A stretch of 64,000 bases of DNA from Flavobacteriaceae bacterium. GTDB lineage: Bacteria > Bacteroidota > Bacteroidia > Flavobacteriales > Flavobacteriaceae. Position numbers and translations under genes: made by a program. The stretch's first letter is position 1. Every line of letters starts with the position of its first letter. The DNA is taken from assembly GCA_029238215.1 (NCBI GenBank), contig JAQWGN010000011.1:1-64000 (forward strand). The letters are read 5' to 3'. This document shows positions 47,063-56,015 of the stretch, piece after piece. Below the pieces are notes generated by a model that did not search any database, had not been told where the DNA came from, and saw nothing but the letters and a program-made list of their open reading frames with translations.

Positions 47063-47711
47063 GTTTTTCACTTATAAGAGTTACACCACCTTTTACTTTT
47101 TGCCCTTCAGAAACCAAGACGGGTGTGCTTAACGGTAGAAAAATATCCACTCTAGACCCAAACTTTATAAAGCCTGCATCGGTTCCTTGGATGGCTTGAT
47201 TTCCTTTTTTAGCGTAGTTTACAATTCGTCGGGCTACTGCACCTGCAATTTGTCGATATAGCACCGATCCATAAGTAGCGTTATCTATTACGACTGTTGT
47301 ACGTTCATTTAAGGTTGATGATTTTGGGTGCCATGCAACCAAATACTTTCCAGGATGGTACTTGCTAAAAATAATTTCACCAGAGACAGGATAGCGTGTA
47401 ACGTGAACGTTTAGTGGTGACATAAAAATAGAAACTTGAAGTCTTTTTCCCTTAAAATACTCAGGTTCTTCTACTTCTTTTACGATAACTACTTTACCGT
47501 CTACGGGAGCAATAACGGCATCCGACCGCATTTGAGGTGGACGATTGGGATTTCTAAAAAACTGTAGAATAAGCCCCAGTATTATAAGTAGAACGATTTG
47601 TAAGGCCATGCGGAGTCCCTTCAAAGCAACAAACTGTTCAATTAATAACGCTGTTGTTATAATGAGTACAAAACTAAAAAGTATAATAGTAAAACCTTCT
47701 TTATTAAACAT
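47052..47711 (-). CDS. psd: Phosphatidylserine decarboxylase, short type
   Basis: Makes phosphatidylethanolamine from phosphatidylserine in the inner membrane. The 219 residues have two N-terminal membrane helices (about 8-24 and 32-48), a PVDGKVVIVKEVEE stretch, SPLNVHVTRYPVSGEI, and the self-cleavage Gly-Ser in FIKFGSRVDIFLP that makes the pyruvoyl group. It is last in the rsfS-ftsH-LUD-cdsA-psd operon, starting 8 nt inside cdsA; CdsA supplies CDP-diacylglycerol for the same pathway. Confidence 0.95.
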   Translation of the reverse strand: MFNKEGFTIILFSFVLIITTALLIEQFVALKGLRMALQIVLLIILGLILQFFRNPNRPPQMRSDAVIAPVDGKVVIVKEVEEPEYFKGKRLQVSIFMSPLNVHVTRYPVSGEIIFSKYHPGKYLVAWHPKSSTLNERTTVVIDNATYGSVLYRQIAGAVARRIVNYAKKGNQAIQGTDAGFIKFGSRVDIFLPLSTPVLVSEGQKVKGGVTLISEKPSP

Positions 47712-48483
47712 AGTGTGTAAGTTGAAATAATAATAAGTAAATAGGTATCGCTAAGAGTGTGCTGTCTACGCGGTCGTATATGCCACCATGACCTGGAAGT
47801 AAGTTGCCACTGTCTTTAACATTACAACAGCGCTTTACTTTAGATTGAATTAAATCTCCTAATCCACCGACAACGGCTGTTACTATCGCGATAGGTAAAA
47901 TTTCCACCCATGTCCCTAAGTTAAAAATAGAGCCCAAAAAAACAGTGATGCTGGTAGCAATTAGCACACCTCCAAAAAAGCCTTCAAGCGTTTTATTAGG
48001 AGATATTTTTTTAGCAAGTGGGGTTTTTCCAATCCAAGACCCAACAATATAGGCTCCTGTATCATTTAACCAAATGACGCAAAAAAACAAGAACATCCAT
48101 TCGGGGTTATCATTTCCTAAAAGCGCCACAAGAAGTAGTGGAATGCTGATTTGGAAAAAGCCTAGAAATGCGACGACACCCTTACTTAGGACCACTGTTT
48201 TTCTAACAAAGAAAAAATAGATTAGCATAGCGTTCCCAAAAAGTCCTAACCCTAATGCAATAGTAGAAAACTGTGGTTGCCAAATCACAAAAAGGTAAAT
48301 TAAAAGGGATACTGCAAATACCCAAAGCATTTTTTGGCTGCTAATTTGTTGTAGCTCCCACAAAGAAACCATCATTAATGTGAAAATAACTACCGTAAAC
48401 AAGTGATTGTTTAAAATCAGGCTTCCCAAAAGAAGCGTTGCATATGCGAACGATGTGAGAGAACGAATGAAAAAAGTCATCAA
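47704..48483 (-). CDS. cdsA: Phosphatidate cytidylyltransferase
   Basis: Makes CDP-diacylglycerol from phosphatidate and CTP. The 259-residue polytopic membrane protein carries the family signature SKVKRCCNVKDSGNLLPGHG followed by GIYDRVDS near its C-terminus, and KTLEGFFGG. The start overlaps the upstream LUD gene by 4 nt, and the end overlaps psd. Confidence 0.96.
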   Translation of the reverse strand: MMTFFIRSLTSFAYATLLLGSLILNNHLFTVVIFTLMMVSLWELQQISSQKMLWVFAVSLLIYLFVIWQPQFSTIALGLGLFGNAMLIYFFFVRKTVVLSKGVVAFLGFFQISIPLLLVALLGNDNPEWMFLFFCVIWLNDTGAYIVGSWIGKTPLAKKISPNKTLEGFFGGVLIATSITVFLGSIFNLGTWVEILPIAIVTAVVGGLGDLIQSKVKRCCNVKDSGNLLPGHGGIYDRVDSTLLAIPIYLLLFQLTHYV

Positions 48484-49088
48484 AAATCTTCAAGTAATAA
48501 CAGATAAACTTCTTTAACACCATTACCGTAGTTCATGTAATTATCATCTGCAGTAACTTCAGTTTTAAACTGTTTTATGGAGGTTATGTTAAGGGGGATG
48601 TTTTCTGCATATCGCAGCTTGATGTTTTTCAAGCCATCTGAAACGGTTTTTGCAAACTGTCTTGTGCCTGCTAGAATAATAAGTGTATCGGGAAGGTCTG
48701 CTAATTTGTTAGACCCCAATTGACGTTCACAAACAACAAGGCTTCCGTCGTAAGCCACCATAGACTCACAACTGCATAATAAAATTTTAGCATTAAGGTT
48801 AGTCTTGGTTAATGTTATTCCTGTATCCAGTTTTTTTGCAATATCAGGATCAAAGCATAATAATTCACGGACTTGTGAAGAAGATTCTTCAATAATTGCA
48901 GCAAAGGCTTCTTTAGCATCTTCTAGTTGTTCACAGTAAATAAACTTTCCTCCTTGTTTGGTGAATTTTTCCGCAAAAGTCTGTTCGACTGGGATTTCTG
49001 ATGGAGGCATGTGTGGGCCACGCTCCTCATTTTTGGGTGCTTCAGGAATGTTTTTTTTACCAAAAAGTGTTGACCAGAATTTGCTCAC
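48480..49088 (-). CDS. LUD-domain (LutC/YkgG-like) protein
   Basis: A 202-residue cytoplasmic protein with a LUD domain (about 45-200): SMVAYDGSLVVCERQLGSNKL, followed by LPDTLIILAGTRQFAKTVSDGL. LutC-type proteins belong to iron-sulphur lactate oxidase, but no lutA or lutB is present. This orphan form is kept in this place, between ftsH and cdsA, in Bacteroidota, so a role tied to membrane or lipid biology is possible. True activity unknown. Confidence 0.82.
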   Translation of the reverse strand: MSKFWSTLFGKKNIPEAPKNEERGPHMPPSEIPVEQTFAEKFTKQGGKFIYCEQLEDAKEAFAAIIEESSSQVRELLCFDPDIAKKLDTGITLTKTNLNAKILLCSCESMVAYDGSLVVCERQLGSNKLADLPDTLIILAGTRQFAKTVSDGLKNIKLRYAENIPLNITSIKQFKTEVTADDNYMNYGNGVKEVYLLLLEDF

Positions 49089-49126
49089 TAAAAAGGGTTG
49101 TTAAACAAAGGTAACAAAATCCCAAA

Positions 49127-51136
49127 TTAGTTCTTGTCTTTTGATGGATCTTCTTTTGGAGGAGTTACTTTGGCTGCCGTTATTTTTTTTGTTTTAGGTT
49201 TGGGTTTAGTTGCTTTTTCTAACACTTCGCCAAAAGGGCGCACACCAAAAATACGCTCTAGGTCATCTTTAAAAATAACTTCTTTTTCAAGTAGGTGCTC
49301 TGCAAGTTCTGTAAGTTTGCTTTTGTTCTTTTTAAGCAAATCTATAGCTCTAATATATTGAGTTTCTACAATTCCAGAAATTTCTTCATCTATGAGTTTG
49401 GCAGTTTCTTCAGAGTAGGGTTTCGTAAATCCATAGTCCCCTTCTCCAGCTTGATAATATGTAATGTTACCAATCTTTTTATTTAACCCATAAATAGTAA
49501 CCATAGCGCGAGCTTGTTGGGTTATTTTCACCAAGTCACTTAAAGCACCAGTAGAAATTTTGTTAAAGATAATTTCCTCTGCGGCGCGCCCACCTAGGGT
49601 AGCACACATTTCATCGAGCATCTGTTCAGTACGAACAATTTGGCGTTCTTCAGGCAAATACCATGCTGCACCTAAGGATTGCCCTCTTGGTACGATCGTT
49701 ACTTTTACAAGTGGTGCGGCATGTTCAAGCATCCAGCTAACTGTAGCATGTCCTGCCTCGTGAAAAGCGATTGTTTTCTTTTCCTCTGGAGTGATAATCT
49801 TACTTTTCTTTTCCAGCCCTCCAACGATACGGTCAACAGCATCCAGAAAGTCTTGACGCCCAACCTTCTTTTTGTTTTTACGAGCAGCTATTAGTGCTGA
49901 TTCGTTACAAACATTGGCAATATCTGCACCTGAAAACCCAGGGGTTTGTCTTGCCAAGAAGTCAATATCTAATTTTGGATCAGATTTTAATGGCTTTAGA
50001 TGCACTCTAAAAATTTCTTTTCGCTCATTTAAGTCAGGCAGATCTACATAAATTTGTCGATCAAAACGGCCGGCGCGCATTAATGCTTTGTCAAGAACAT
50101 CTGCACGGTTGGTTGCAGCAATAACAATTACGTTTGTATTAGTGCCAAAACCGTCCATTTCTGTGAGTAATTGGTTCAATGTGTTTTCACGTTCATCATT
50201 AGAACCTGTCATGTTGTTCTTTCCGCGCGCACGTCCAATAGCATCAATTTCATCAATAAAAATAATGGCTGGAGATTTGTCTTTTGCTTGTTTGAATAAA
50301 TCGCGCACTCTCGATGCCCCAACCCCTACAAACATTTCAACAAAATCTGAACCGGAAAGCGAAAAGAAAGGAACTTTAGCTTCTCCCGCAACAGCCTTAG
50401 CTAACAATGTTTTACCAGTCCCTGGGGGCCCTACCAATAATGCTCCTTTTGGAATTTTACCTCCCAAAACAGTATACTTCGTTGGGTTCTTTAAAAAATC
50501 TACAATTTCTTGTACTTCTTCTTTTGCTCCCTCGAGTCCTGCAACATCTTTAAATGTTGTTTTTACCTCTGAATTTTGATCAAAAAGTTTTGCTTTAGAT
50601 TTTCCAATGTTAAAAATCTGTGCGCCACCGCCACCACCGCCACCGCCGGACATGCGTCGCATGATGAATAGCCAGACAGCAATAATTAGGATTAACGGTA
50701 AAAAACCAATGAGCACATCAAGCCAGCGGCTTTCTACGGTTTTAAACTCATAACTAAAATCAATACCATTAGATTCTGCAGCTTCCAGCTTTTTCTGAAA
50801 AAGTTCCAGGTTACCAACTTCAAACTGATAGTGAGGTCCAGCAGCATTGCTGCGCCCTAGGATGTTGGTGCTTATTGCTTTATTGTGTTTTGTTTCTTTT
50901 AATGCTTCGTCGGTTAGCGTTACTTGAGCTGCGTTTTTATTGACAACAACTACGCGACTGACTTCGCCATCATTTAGATAACGCTCAAAGGTGGAAATGT
51001 TAATTTTTTGATTATCTCCAAGGCTATCGCTATCCCCAAAAAAGGACATACCTAAAAAGAATAAGGCAATGGCTCCATACAGCCAATAGGGATTAAGAGC
51101 AGGTTTTTTTGGTGGTATTTTTTCGTTTTTCGACAT
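49127..51136 (-). CDS. ftsH: ATP-dependent membrane zinc protease FtsH
   Basis: Degrades misassembled membrane and regulatory proteins. The 669 residues have two membrane helices (about 15-33 and 143-160), an eight-glycine run just after the second, the AAA domain with Walker A GPPGTGKT (about 236-243) and Walker [10 protein letters not shown], the SRH, and the zinc-protease motif HEAGH (about 455). A Lys/Pro-rich C-terminal tail follows. It is 2 nt behind rsfS. Confidence 0.97.
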   Translation of the reverse strand: MSKNEKIPPKKPALNPYWLYGAIALFFLGMSFFGDSDSLGDNQKINISTFERYLNDGEVSRVVVVNKNAAQVTLTDEALKETKHNKAISTNILGRSNAAGPHYQFEVGNLELFQKKLEAAESNGIDFSYEFKTVESRWLDVLIGFLPLILIIAVWLFIMRRMSGGGGGGGGAQIFNIGKSKAKLFDQNSEVKTTFKDVAGLEGAKEEVQEIVDFLKNPTKYTVLGGKIPKGALLVGPPGTGKTLLAKAVAGEAKVPFFSLSGSDFVEMFVGVGASRVRDLFKQAKDKSPAIIFIDEIDAIGRARGKNNMTGSNDERENTLNQLLTEMDGFGTNTNVIVIAATNRADVLDKALMRAGRFDRQIYVDLPDLNERKEIFRVHLKPLKSDPKLDIDFLARQTPGFSGADIANVCNESALIAARKNKKKVGRQDFLDAVDRIVGGLEKKSKIITPEEKKTIAFHEAGHATVSWMLEHAAPLVKVTIVPRGQSLGAAWYLPEERQIVRTEQMLDEMCATLGGRAAEEIIFNKISTGALSDLVKITQQARAMVTIYGLNKKIGNITYYQAGEGDYGFTKPYSEETAKLIDEEISGIVETQYIRAIDLLKKNKSKLTELAEHLLEKEVIFKDDLERIFGVRPFGEVLEKATKPKPKTKKITAAKVTPPKEDPSKDKN

Positions 51137-51138
51137 AA

Positions 51139-51507
51139 TTAGTTTTTCGATTCAATGAGCGTTTGCTTGGCATCACCCCAAAGCGATTCAATATCATAAT
51201 GTGTTCTTGTTTGTTTTTGGAAGATGTGAACAACTACATCTACAAAGTCCATGAGTATCCACTCACAAGTATCCAGTCCTTCCACGTGCCATGGCTTTTC
51301 GTGAACGGCTTTACTTACAAGCTTTTGAACAGAACCTGAAATAGCTCGGACTTGTGTATTTGAGTTCCCAGAACAAACCACGAAATATTGACAAACATTG
51401 TTTTCAATTTCGCGCAAATCTAAAATGTTAATTTCTTCCCCCTTAACTTCTTCAATACCTTCAATAATGTGGGTGAGTAGGGTATCTGTATTTGTTTTCT
51501 TTATCAT
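51139..51507 (-). CDS. rsfS: Ribosome silencing factor
   Basis: Binds L14 of the 50S subunit and blocks joining with 30S when nutrients are scarce. The 122 residues (ATG at 51507; an in-frame start at 51600 would overlap birA) include the family segment FVVCSGNSNTQVRAISGSV and the C-terminal WILMDFVDVVVHIFQ plus WGDA. First gene of the operon ending in psd. A weak TACATTTA box lies 16 nt upstream. Confidence 0.95.
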   Translation of the reverse strand: MIKKTNTDTLLTHIIEGIEEVKGEEINILDLREIENNVCQYFVVCSGNSNTQVRAISGSVQKLVSKAVHEKPWHVEGLDTCEWILMDFVDVVVHIFQKQTRTHYDIESLWGDAKQTLIESKN

Positions 51508-51563
51508 GCAATTCTTATCGGTGTAAATGTAATCGATTTTGTGTAAATGCGTTACAAAACACG

Positions 51564-51571
51564 TAGATTTG
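51564..51571 (+). promoter_or_regulatory. -7 box TAGATTTG of birA
   Basis: A perfect TAnnTTTG with TTTG 22 nt upstream (51538-51541). It ends 3 nt before the birA ATG, the shortest such gap in the window, so the mRNA should be leaderless. Confidence 0.6.
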
Positions 51572-51574
51572 TTT

Positions 51575-52306
51575 ATGCTAATACTCAAACTTAGTGCCAT
51601 TGATTCTACAAATGCATTTTTAAAAAAATGGGTTCAGCAAACTAAGGCATATTCGGCAGTTGGTGTTTGGGCCGAACACCAAACCCATGGCCGTGGTAGC
51701 AGAGGCTCTAAGTGGCAGTCTGGAAAAGGATTAAACCTGACAGGTTCAGTTTACATAGGGGATTTGTCGTTAAATAAGCAAGATGTTTTTGATATAAATA
51801 AGCGAGTTTGCTTGGCGATTGTTCAAGTGTTACAGCCATATAAAATCCCTGACTTAAGCATTAAGTGGCCCAACGACATTTTGTCAGGAGAAAAAAAGTT
51901 GGGAGGCGTATTGATAGAGCCGTTCTTTAAAGGGAATAAAATAACAGGGGTAGTTGTTGGTTGTGGTATTAATGTTAATCAACGGGATTTCCCTACACTT
52001 CCATGCGCAACATCCATTCAAATTTCCAAAGATGAGGATATTGAAATTGAGCCTTTATTTGAGTTATTGGCCAATCAAATTGAAACAAGTATGCGTGCAA
52101 ATAATTCGTATGATGAAGACTACAACGACCTTCTCTTCGGATATAAAAAAACAATTTCTTTTACAAGACCTAATGGAGACGTCTTTCTAGCAAAAATTGA
52201 TGGGATTTCAAAAGAGGGTCGATTACAGTTAGTCCATGCCGATGGGTTAAAGGAAACCGTTGACGAAAAAGCCCTAGTTTTTACAGCTTTTCTGCATTGC
52301 CAATAA
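51575..52306 (+). CDS. birA: Biotin-[acetyl-CoA carboxylase] ligase, no HTH domain
   Basis: Attaches biotin to the biotin carboxyl carrier protein. The 243 residues show the biotinyl-AMP loop HGRGSRGSKWQSG, KWPNDILSGEKKLGGVLIE and GCGINVNQ. There is no N-terminal helix-turn-helix, so this class I enzyme cannot repress biotin genes. The ATG at 51575 is preferred to 51539, which overlaps the -7 box. The last 26 nt overlap the opposing SRPBCC gene. Confidence 0.93.
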   Translation: MLILKLSAIDSTNAFLKKWVQQTKAYSAVGVWAEHQTHGRGSRGSKWQSGKGLNLTGSVYIGDLSLNKQDVFDINKRVCLAIVQVLQPYKIPDLSIKWPNDILSGEKKLGGVLIEPFFKGNKITGVVVGCGINVNQRDFPTLPCATSIQISKDEDIEIEPLFELLANQIETSMRANNSYDEDYNDLLFGYKKTISFTRPNGDVFLAKIDGISKEGRLQLVHADGLKETVDEKALVFTAFLHCQ

Positions 52307-52667
52307 GTGTTTCTAAAAGTTGTGCAAGTGGTTTTTTCACCATCATTTGCATCATGGTATTTAGAGCACCTTCAAATTTGACCTGAATCTTTGTTTGAGT
52401 ATTAATCTCTGTAAGCATTACTATTAGTTCAAAGGGGATGTTACCGCCATCAGCAACAAGGACAACTTCATTGTGTAATGTTTCACGTTCAATTTTAAGG
52501 GCAATTACGGGCATGCCGCTAAGCTTAAAGCTAAATTGTTTTTCATCTTTGCTTTCAAAGTTTGCTTCTTGGGGCAATAAGCGTTCATAAGTATTGGCCT
52601 TTGTAAGTTTTCCAAAAACTTCTTTTATAGGCATTGATACTATGGTGGAGGTGCTTTCTAAAGTCAT
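52281..52667 (-). CDS. SRPBCC-type START-like protein
   Basis: A 128-residue small soluble protein of the SRPBCC superfamily: short helical start, then alternating beta strands (VSMPIKEVFGKLTKANTYERLLPQ; TKIQVKFEGALN) and a final helix. The fold makes a hydrophobic cavity for lipids or other ligands; the ligand here is unknown. Its start overlaps the pyrE stop by 4 nt, so the two are co-transcribed. Confidence 0.82.
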   Translation of the reverse strand: MTLESTSTIVSMPIKEVFGKLTKANTYERLLPQEANFESKDEKQFSFKLSGMPVIALKIERETLHNEVVLVADGGNIPFELIVMLTEINTQTKIQVKFEGALNTMMQMMVKKPLAQLLETLIGNAEKL

Positions 52668-53317
52668 GCTTTATTTTTTGGAGACCAGTGTTGAGGTTCC
52701 ACCCGCCATTGTTTTAAAAGTTCTTCGTGTTCAGGCTTAATATAATGTGACTTAATAGCAGTATCGATTAATGCCCCGTAGCCCGAAAGCGTTGAAAGCT
52801 CAATATTGGCATTTTTCATGTTATTGTCTGCGATATCAAACTCATAACTAAAGAGCGCCATCATGCCTAGGACGTTGATGTTGGCTTTTCGTAAAGCTTC
52901 TACTGCTTGTAAGCTGCTTTTTCCAGTACTAATTAAATCTTCAACAACTACGGTTGGTGCTTCTGGGTCAAACTGTCCTTCAATTTGATTTTGGCGGCCA
53001 TGTTTTTTTGGCTCTGGACGCACGTACATAAAGGGTAAATTAAGCGCCTCTGCAACGAGAATTCCAATTCCAATTGCTCCGGTCGCTACTCCTGCAATAG
53101 CTTTTGCTTGTGGGTATTTAGTTTTTATTTGATTGGCAATCGCATCGCTTAAATACCGCCGAATATCAGGATAAGACAACGTAATTCGGTTATCACAATA
53201 AATAGGTGATTGCCAACCACTAGCCCATGTAAATGGATTTTTTGGTTCAAGCTTTATTGCTTTAATTTGTAATAAATATTCAGCTACTTGTTGAGCGGTT
53301 GATGATTCCATAGACAT
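52664..53317 (-). CDS. pyrE: Orotate phosphoribosyltransferase
   Basis: Converts orotate and PRPP to OMP in pyrimidine synthesis. The 217 residues include FTWASGWQSPIYCDNR, AGVATGAIGIG, the RPEPKKHGRQNQIEG loop and the PRPP motif VVVEDLISTGKSSLQAV. The ATG at 53317 is chosen because a -7 box lies just before it; ATG 53311 is also possible. It leads the pair with the SRPBCC gene and is divergent from the Nudix gene by 7 nt. Confidence 0.95.
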   Translation of the reverse strand: MSMESSTAQQVAEYLLQIKAIKLEPKNPFTWASGWQSPIYCDNRITLSYPDIRRYLSDAIANQIKTKYPQAKAIAGVATGAIGIGILVAEALNLPFMYVRPEPKKHGRQNQIEGQFDPEAPTVVVEDLISTGKSSLQAVEALRKANINVLGMMALFSYEFDIADNNMKNANIELSTLSGYGALIDTAIKSHYIKPEHEELLKQWRVEPQHWSPKNKA

Positions 53318-53321
53318 AGCG

Positions 53322-53329
53322 CAAATGTA
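53322..53329 (-). promoter_or_regulatory. -7 box TACATTTG of pyrE
   Basis: A perfect TAnnTTTG on the minus strand with TTTG 16 nt upstream (plus-strand 53346-53349). It ends 4 nt before the pyrE ATG and covers the start codon of the divergent Nudix gene, so the two promoters must interfere. Confidence 0.6.
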
Positions 53330-53939
53330 TAAAGTTTTTGTCAATCAAAAAGAGGTTATTCTTACAACTACACCTCCCCTAAAAGCTAGAGTAATGCCGC
53401 TTAAGGAAACGTCATTTCCACAAATCACGAGGATTTTACGCACGACCAAAATAAAACGACTTTATCTTTTTCATCATGACCAAGACAAACTACTTTCACT
53501 CTTCAAGAAGAAACTTCCTGTTACTATAGCGGCAGGGGGTGTAGTTTTTAATAGCGACAACAAGCTGTTGTTTATTTTTAGAAAGAAAAAATGGGACCTC
53601 CCTAAGGGCAGGGTAGAGTCTAAAGAATCTTTAAAAAAAGGCGGTAAGCGTGAAGTTAAAGAAGAAACAGGCGTTAAAAAGCTAAAGGTTGATAAGTTGG
53701 CAGGAATAACATATCATATTTTTAAGCGAAGTAATCGCTATCAATTAAAGGAAACACACTGGTTTTACATGACTACAACGTACCAAGGTGCTTTAATTCC
53801 AGAAGCTAAAGAAGATATCACGAAAGCTGTTTGGAAAGGGAGGCGCAAAGCCACAAAGGCTCTTAAAAAAACCTATCCTAATATTGCACATCTTTTTGAA
53901 AAAACCAATGTTATCAAATCGATATCTGAGGAGGAATGA
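53325..53939 (+). CDS. Nudix hydrolase
   Basis: A 204-residue protein. The first 60 residues are a Bacteroidota-specific N-terminal part (MYKVFVNQKEVILTT). The Nudix domain (about 65-195) carries the box GRVESKESLKKGGKREVKEETGV, with one residue fewer acid than canonical at its start but the REVKEETG core intact. Substrate unknown; members usually clear oxidised nucleotides, dinucleoside polyphosphates or ADP-ribose. The end overlaps coaD by 26 nt. Confidence 0.92.
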   Translation: MYKVFVNQKEVILTTTPPLKARVMPLKETSFPQITRILRTTKIKRLYLFHHDQDKLLSLFKKKLPVTIAAGGVVFNSDNKLLFIFRKKKWDLPKGRVESKESLKKGGKREVKEETGVKKLKVDKLAGITYHIFKRSNRYQLKETHWFYMTTTYQGALIPEAKEDITKAVWKGRRKATKALKKTYPNIAHLFEKTNVIKSISEEE

Positions 53940-54366
53940 AGATGCTGTAATCGCCTTTGTTACGAATAAGCTCTCTTACAATACTACTACTTATATAGGA
54001 GGTTTGGGCAGAAGTCAATAAAAATACAGTTTCAATTTCAGAAAGCTTTCTGTTAGTACGAGCAATGGCTTTTTCAAACTCAAAATCCCCATTATTGCGC
54101 ACACCCCGCAGAATAAATTCAGCTTCTATATCTCGACAAAAATCAATGGTCAAGCCTTTGTATGTTTCAACACGAATACGTGGTTCGTTTACAAAACAAG
54201 CTTTAATAAAAGATAGGCGCTGATCAAGTGAAAACATGTATTGTTTCTCACTGTTGATGCCTAATCCAATTACAATCTCATCAAATATCTTTATTCCTCG
54301 TTCAACAATGTCTTGATGACCAATGGTAAAAGGATCAAAGGAGCCAGGAAAGAGTGCACGTTTCAT
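53914..54366 (-). CDS. coaD: Phosphopantetheine adenylyltransferase
   Basis: Fourth step of CoA synthesis. The 150 residues have the nucleotidyltransferase motif GSFDPFTIGHQDIVER, the RGVRNNGDFEFEKAIA segment and the YISSSIVRELI motif. The start overlaps the ddl stop by 4 nt (ATGA-type), so they are coupled. Confidence 0.97.
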   Translation of the reverse strand: MKRALFPGSFDPFTIGHQDIVERGIKIFDEIVIGLGINSEKQYMFSLDQRLSFIKACFVNEPRIRVETYKGLTIDFCRDIEAEFILRGVRNNGDFEFEKAIARTNRKLSEIETVFLLTSAQTSYISSSIVRELIRNKGDYSIFIPPQISI

Positions 54367-55355
54367 ACATCAAAGGTATTACTTTTTAAACAGCTGCTAA
54401 TCATGTCAGTAAACAAGTCACTTAGTTCAATGCCAAGGTGTTTTGCCTGTTGTGGCAATAAACTCTCATTAGTAAGTCCCGGGATACTGTTTAGTTCTAG
54501 GAAATAAGGAGTGTCTCCAATGAAAATAAAATCACTGCGACTCAATCCACTTACGCCCAGACATATAAATACCTTTCGTGCTGCTTCTCGCAAGTTGTGA
54601 AGCTGTTTTTTGGATAAACGCGCAGGAGTAATTTCAGTTGAATTCCCTTCGTATTTGGCCGCATAATCAAAAAAATCGCCATTAGAAACAATTTCTGTAG
54701 GGGGAAGAACTACTATGTTTTTTTGAAATTCTATCACACCAATGGATACTTCAGTACCTGATAAAAACCCTTCGACCAACACTTCATCATCTTCATTCAT
54801 GGCGGTATTTATAGCGTTACTTATTTGGTCTGCTTGGGTTACCTTAACCACGCCAAAGCTACTCCCTGCCTTATTTGCCTTTACAAAACACGGTAATCCG
54901 ATGGTGCCTAAAATATTTTCTATTTCCCAAGAATCTCCTTTTTTAATCAAAAGCCTTTTGGCCATTGAAACTCCGTGTGGTTGAAGAAACTCTAAAGTAT
55001 TGTACTTGTTATAGGTTAATCGAGAAACTTCAGAGGAGCATCCTGTGTAGGGGATGCCTGCCTTATCTAAGAGTGCTTGAAGAATTCCGTTTTCTCCAGG
55101 TGCTCCATGAACTGCATTAAAAACAGCATCAAAAGTGTAGTTGCTATTTTTAAAGCTGTATGAAAATGTGGTTTTGTCTATCGAAATTTCTTCTCCCTCA
55201 TGATGTACCACCCAATCGTTGTTCTTTTTAATAATTACTTTGATGACCTCAAATAATTCTTGTGGTAGATTTTGCATTACGACATTTCCACTTCTCAACG
55301 AAATATCGTGCTCCGAGGTAGTCCCACCCATGACAACAGCAATTTTCTTCTTCAT
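54363..55355 (-). CDS. ddl: D-alanine--D-alanine ligase
   Basis: Makes D-Ala-D-Ala for peptidoglycan. The 330 residues (start ATG 55355; an in-frame start at 55400 adds 15 residues unlike the family) show VVMGGTTSEHDISLRSG, the HGAPGENG loop, the KANKAGSSFGVVKV ATP-grasp region, and the metal-binding ELNSIPGLT. First of a pair with coaD. Confidence 0.96.
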   Translation of the reverse strand: MKKKIAVVMGGTTSEHDISLRSGNVVMQNLPQELFEVIKVIIKKNNDWVVHHEGEEISIDKTTFSYSFKNSNYTFDAVFNAVHGAPGENGILQALLDKAGIPYTGCSSEVSRLTYNKYNTLEFLQPHGVSMAKRLLIKKGDSWEIENILGTIGLPCFVKANKAGSSFGVVKVTQADQISNAINTAMNEDDEVLVEGFLSGTEVSIGVIEFQKNIVVLPPTEIVSNGDFFDYAAKYEGNSTEITPARLSKKQLHNLREAARKVFICLGVSGLSRSDFIFIGDTPYFLELNSIPGLTNESLLPQQAKHLGIELSDLFTDMISSCLKSNTFDV

Positions 55356-55448
55356 CAAACTATAATTTTTACCACGATGAATCAAATTTGTATAGTACAC
55401 GATTCATATGGCAAATATCATTATTTTTGAACTTCAATAGCGTGTATT

Positions 55449-56009
55449 ATGCTTCACTTCTTACGTTTTTTATTTAGCCGTGCTTTTTTCTGGAATCTAT
55501 TGTTAGTTTTTTTGGTGATTACTGCGCTGTTATATGGCTCTTTTTACGGGTTAAGTTGGCATACACGTCAAGGAAAATTTATTGAAGTTCCGGATTTAAG
55601 TTCCAAGACAATTGATGAAGTTGAAATGCTTTTAGATGAATATAGCCTTACCTATGAAGTTATTGATTCTGCTCGGTTTAACCCAGGATACCTGCCATTT
55701 TCAGTGATTGAACAATTTCCGGAACATGGTGATTTGGTAAAAAAAGACAGAAAAATATATTTGACCCTAAATCCTGCTAACTACAATGCGGTTCGAATTC
55801 CAAATGTTATACAAATTACACGCCGCTCGGCAGAATCGTCGTTACGTGCAGTAGGTTTTGAAATTGGAGAAATTAGCTATTTAAACAATATTGGTAAAGA
55901 CATGGTCTTGCAATTACGTTATGATAACGCACCTGTAGCACCAGGCGAAAAACTACCTAAAACCTCTCGTATTGATTTGGTGTTGGGCAACGGCGTATCG
56001 CCACAATAA
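55449..56009 (+). CDS. PASTA-domain membrane protein
   Basis: A 186-residue single-pass protein: a membrane helix (about 13-33), then two to three PASTA domains (about 44-110 and 112-183) with the pattern of IEVPDLSSKTIDEVE and VRIPNVIQITRRSAESSLRAVGFEI. PASTA domains often bind peptidoglycan or lipid-II fragments. There is no kinase or transpeptidase domain, unlike in Firmicutes. It heads the unit with rluD, 6 nt before that gene. Confidence 0.9.
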   Translation: MLHFLRFLFSRAFFWNLLLVFLVITALLYGSFYGLSWHTRQGKFIEVPDLSSKTIDEVEMLLDEYSLTYEVIDSARFNPGYLPFSVIEQFPEHGDLVKKDRKIYLTLNPANYNAVRIPNVIQITRRSAESSLRAVGFEIGEISYLNNIGKDMVLQLRYDNAPVAPGEKLPKTSRIDLVLGNGVSPQ

Positions 56010-56015
56010 TAATCT

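Noticed and set aside
50620-50660. GCC/ACC-rich stretch in ftsH as a microsatellite or frameshift site
   Set aside because: It encodes an in-frame glycine run just after the second membrane helix, a common flexible linker in Bacteroidota FtsH; the frame is intact on both sides.
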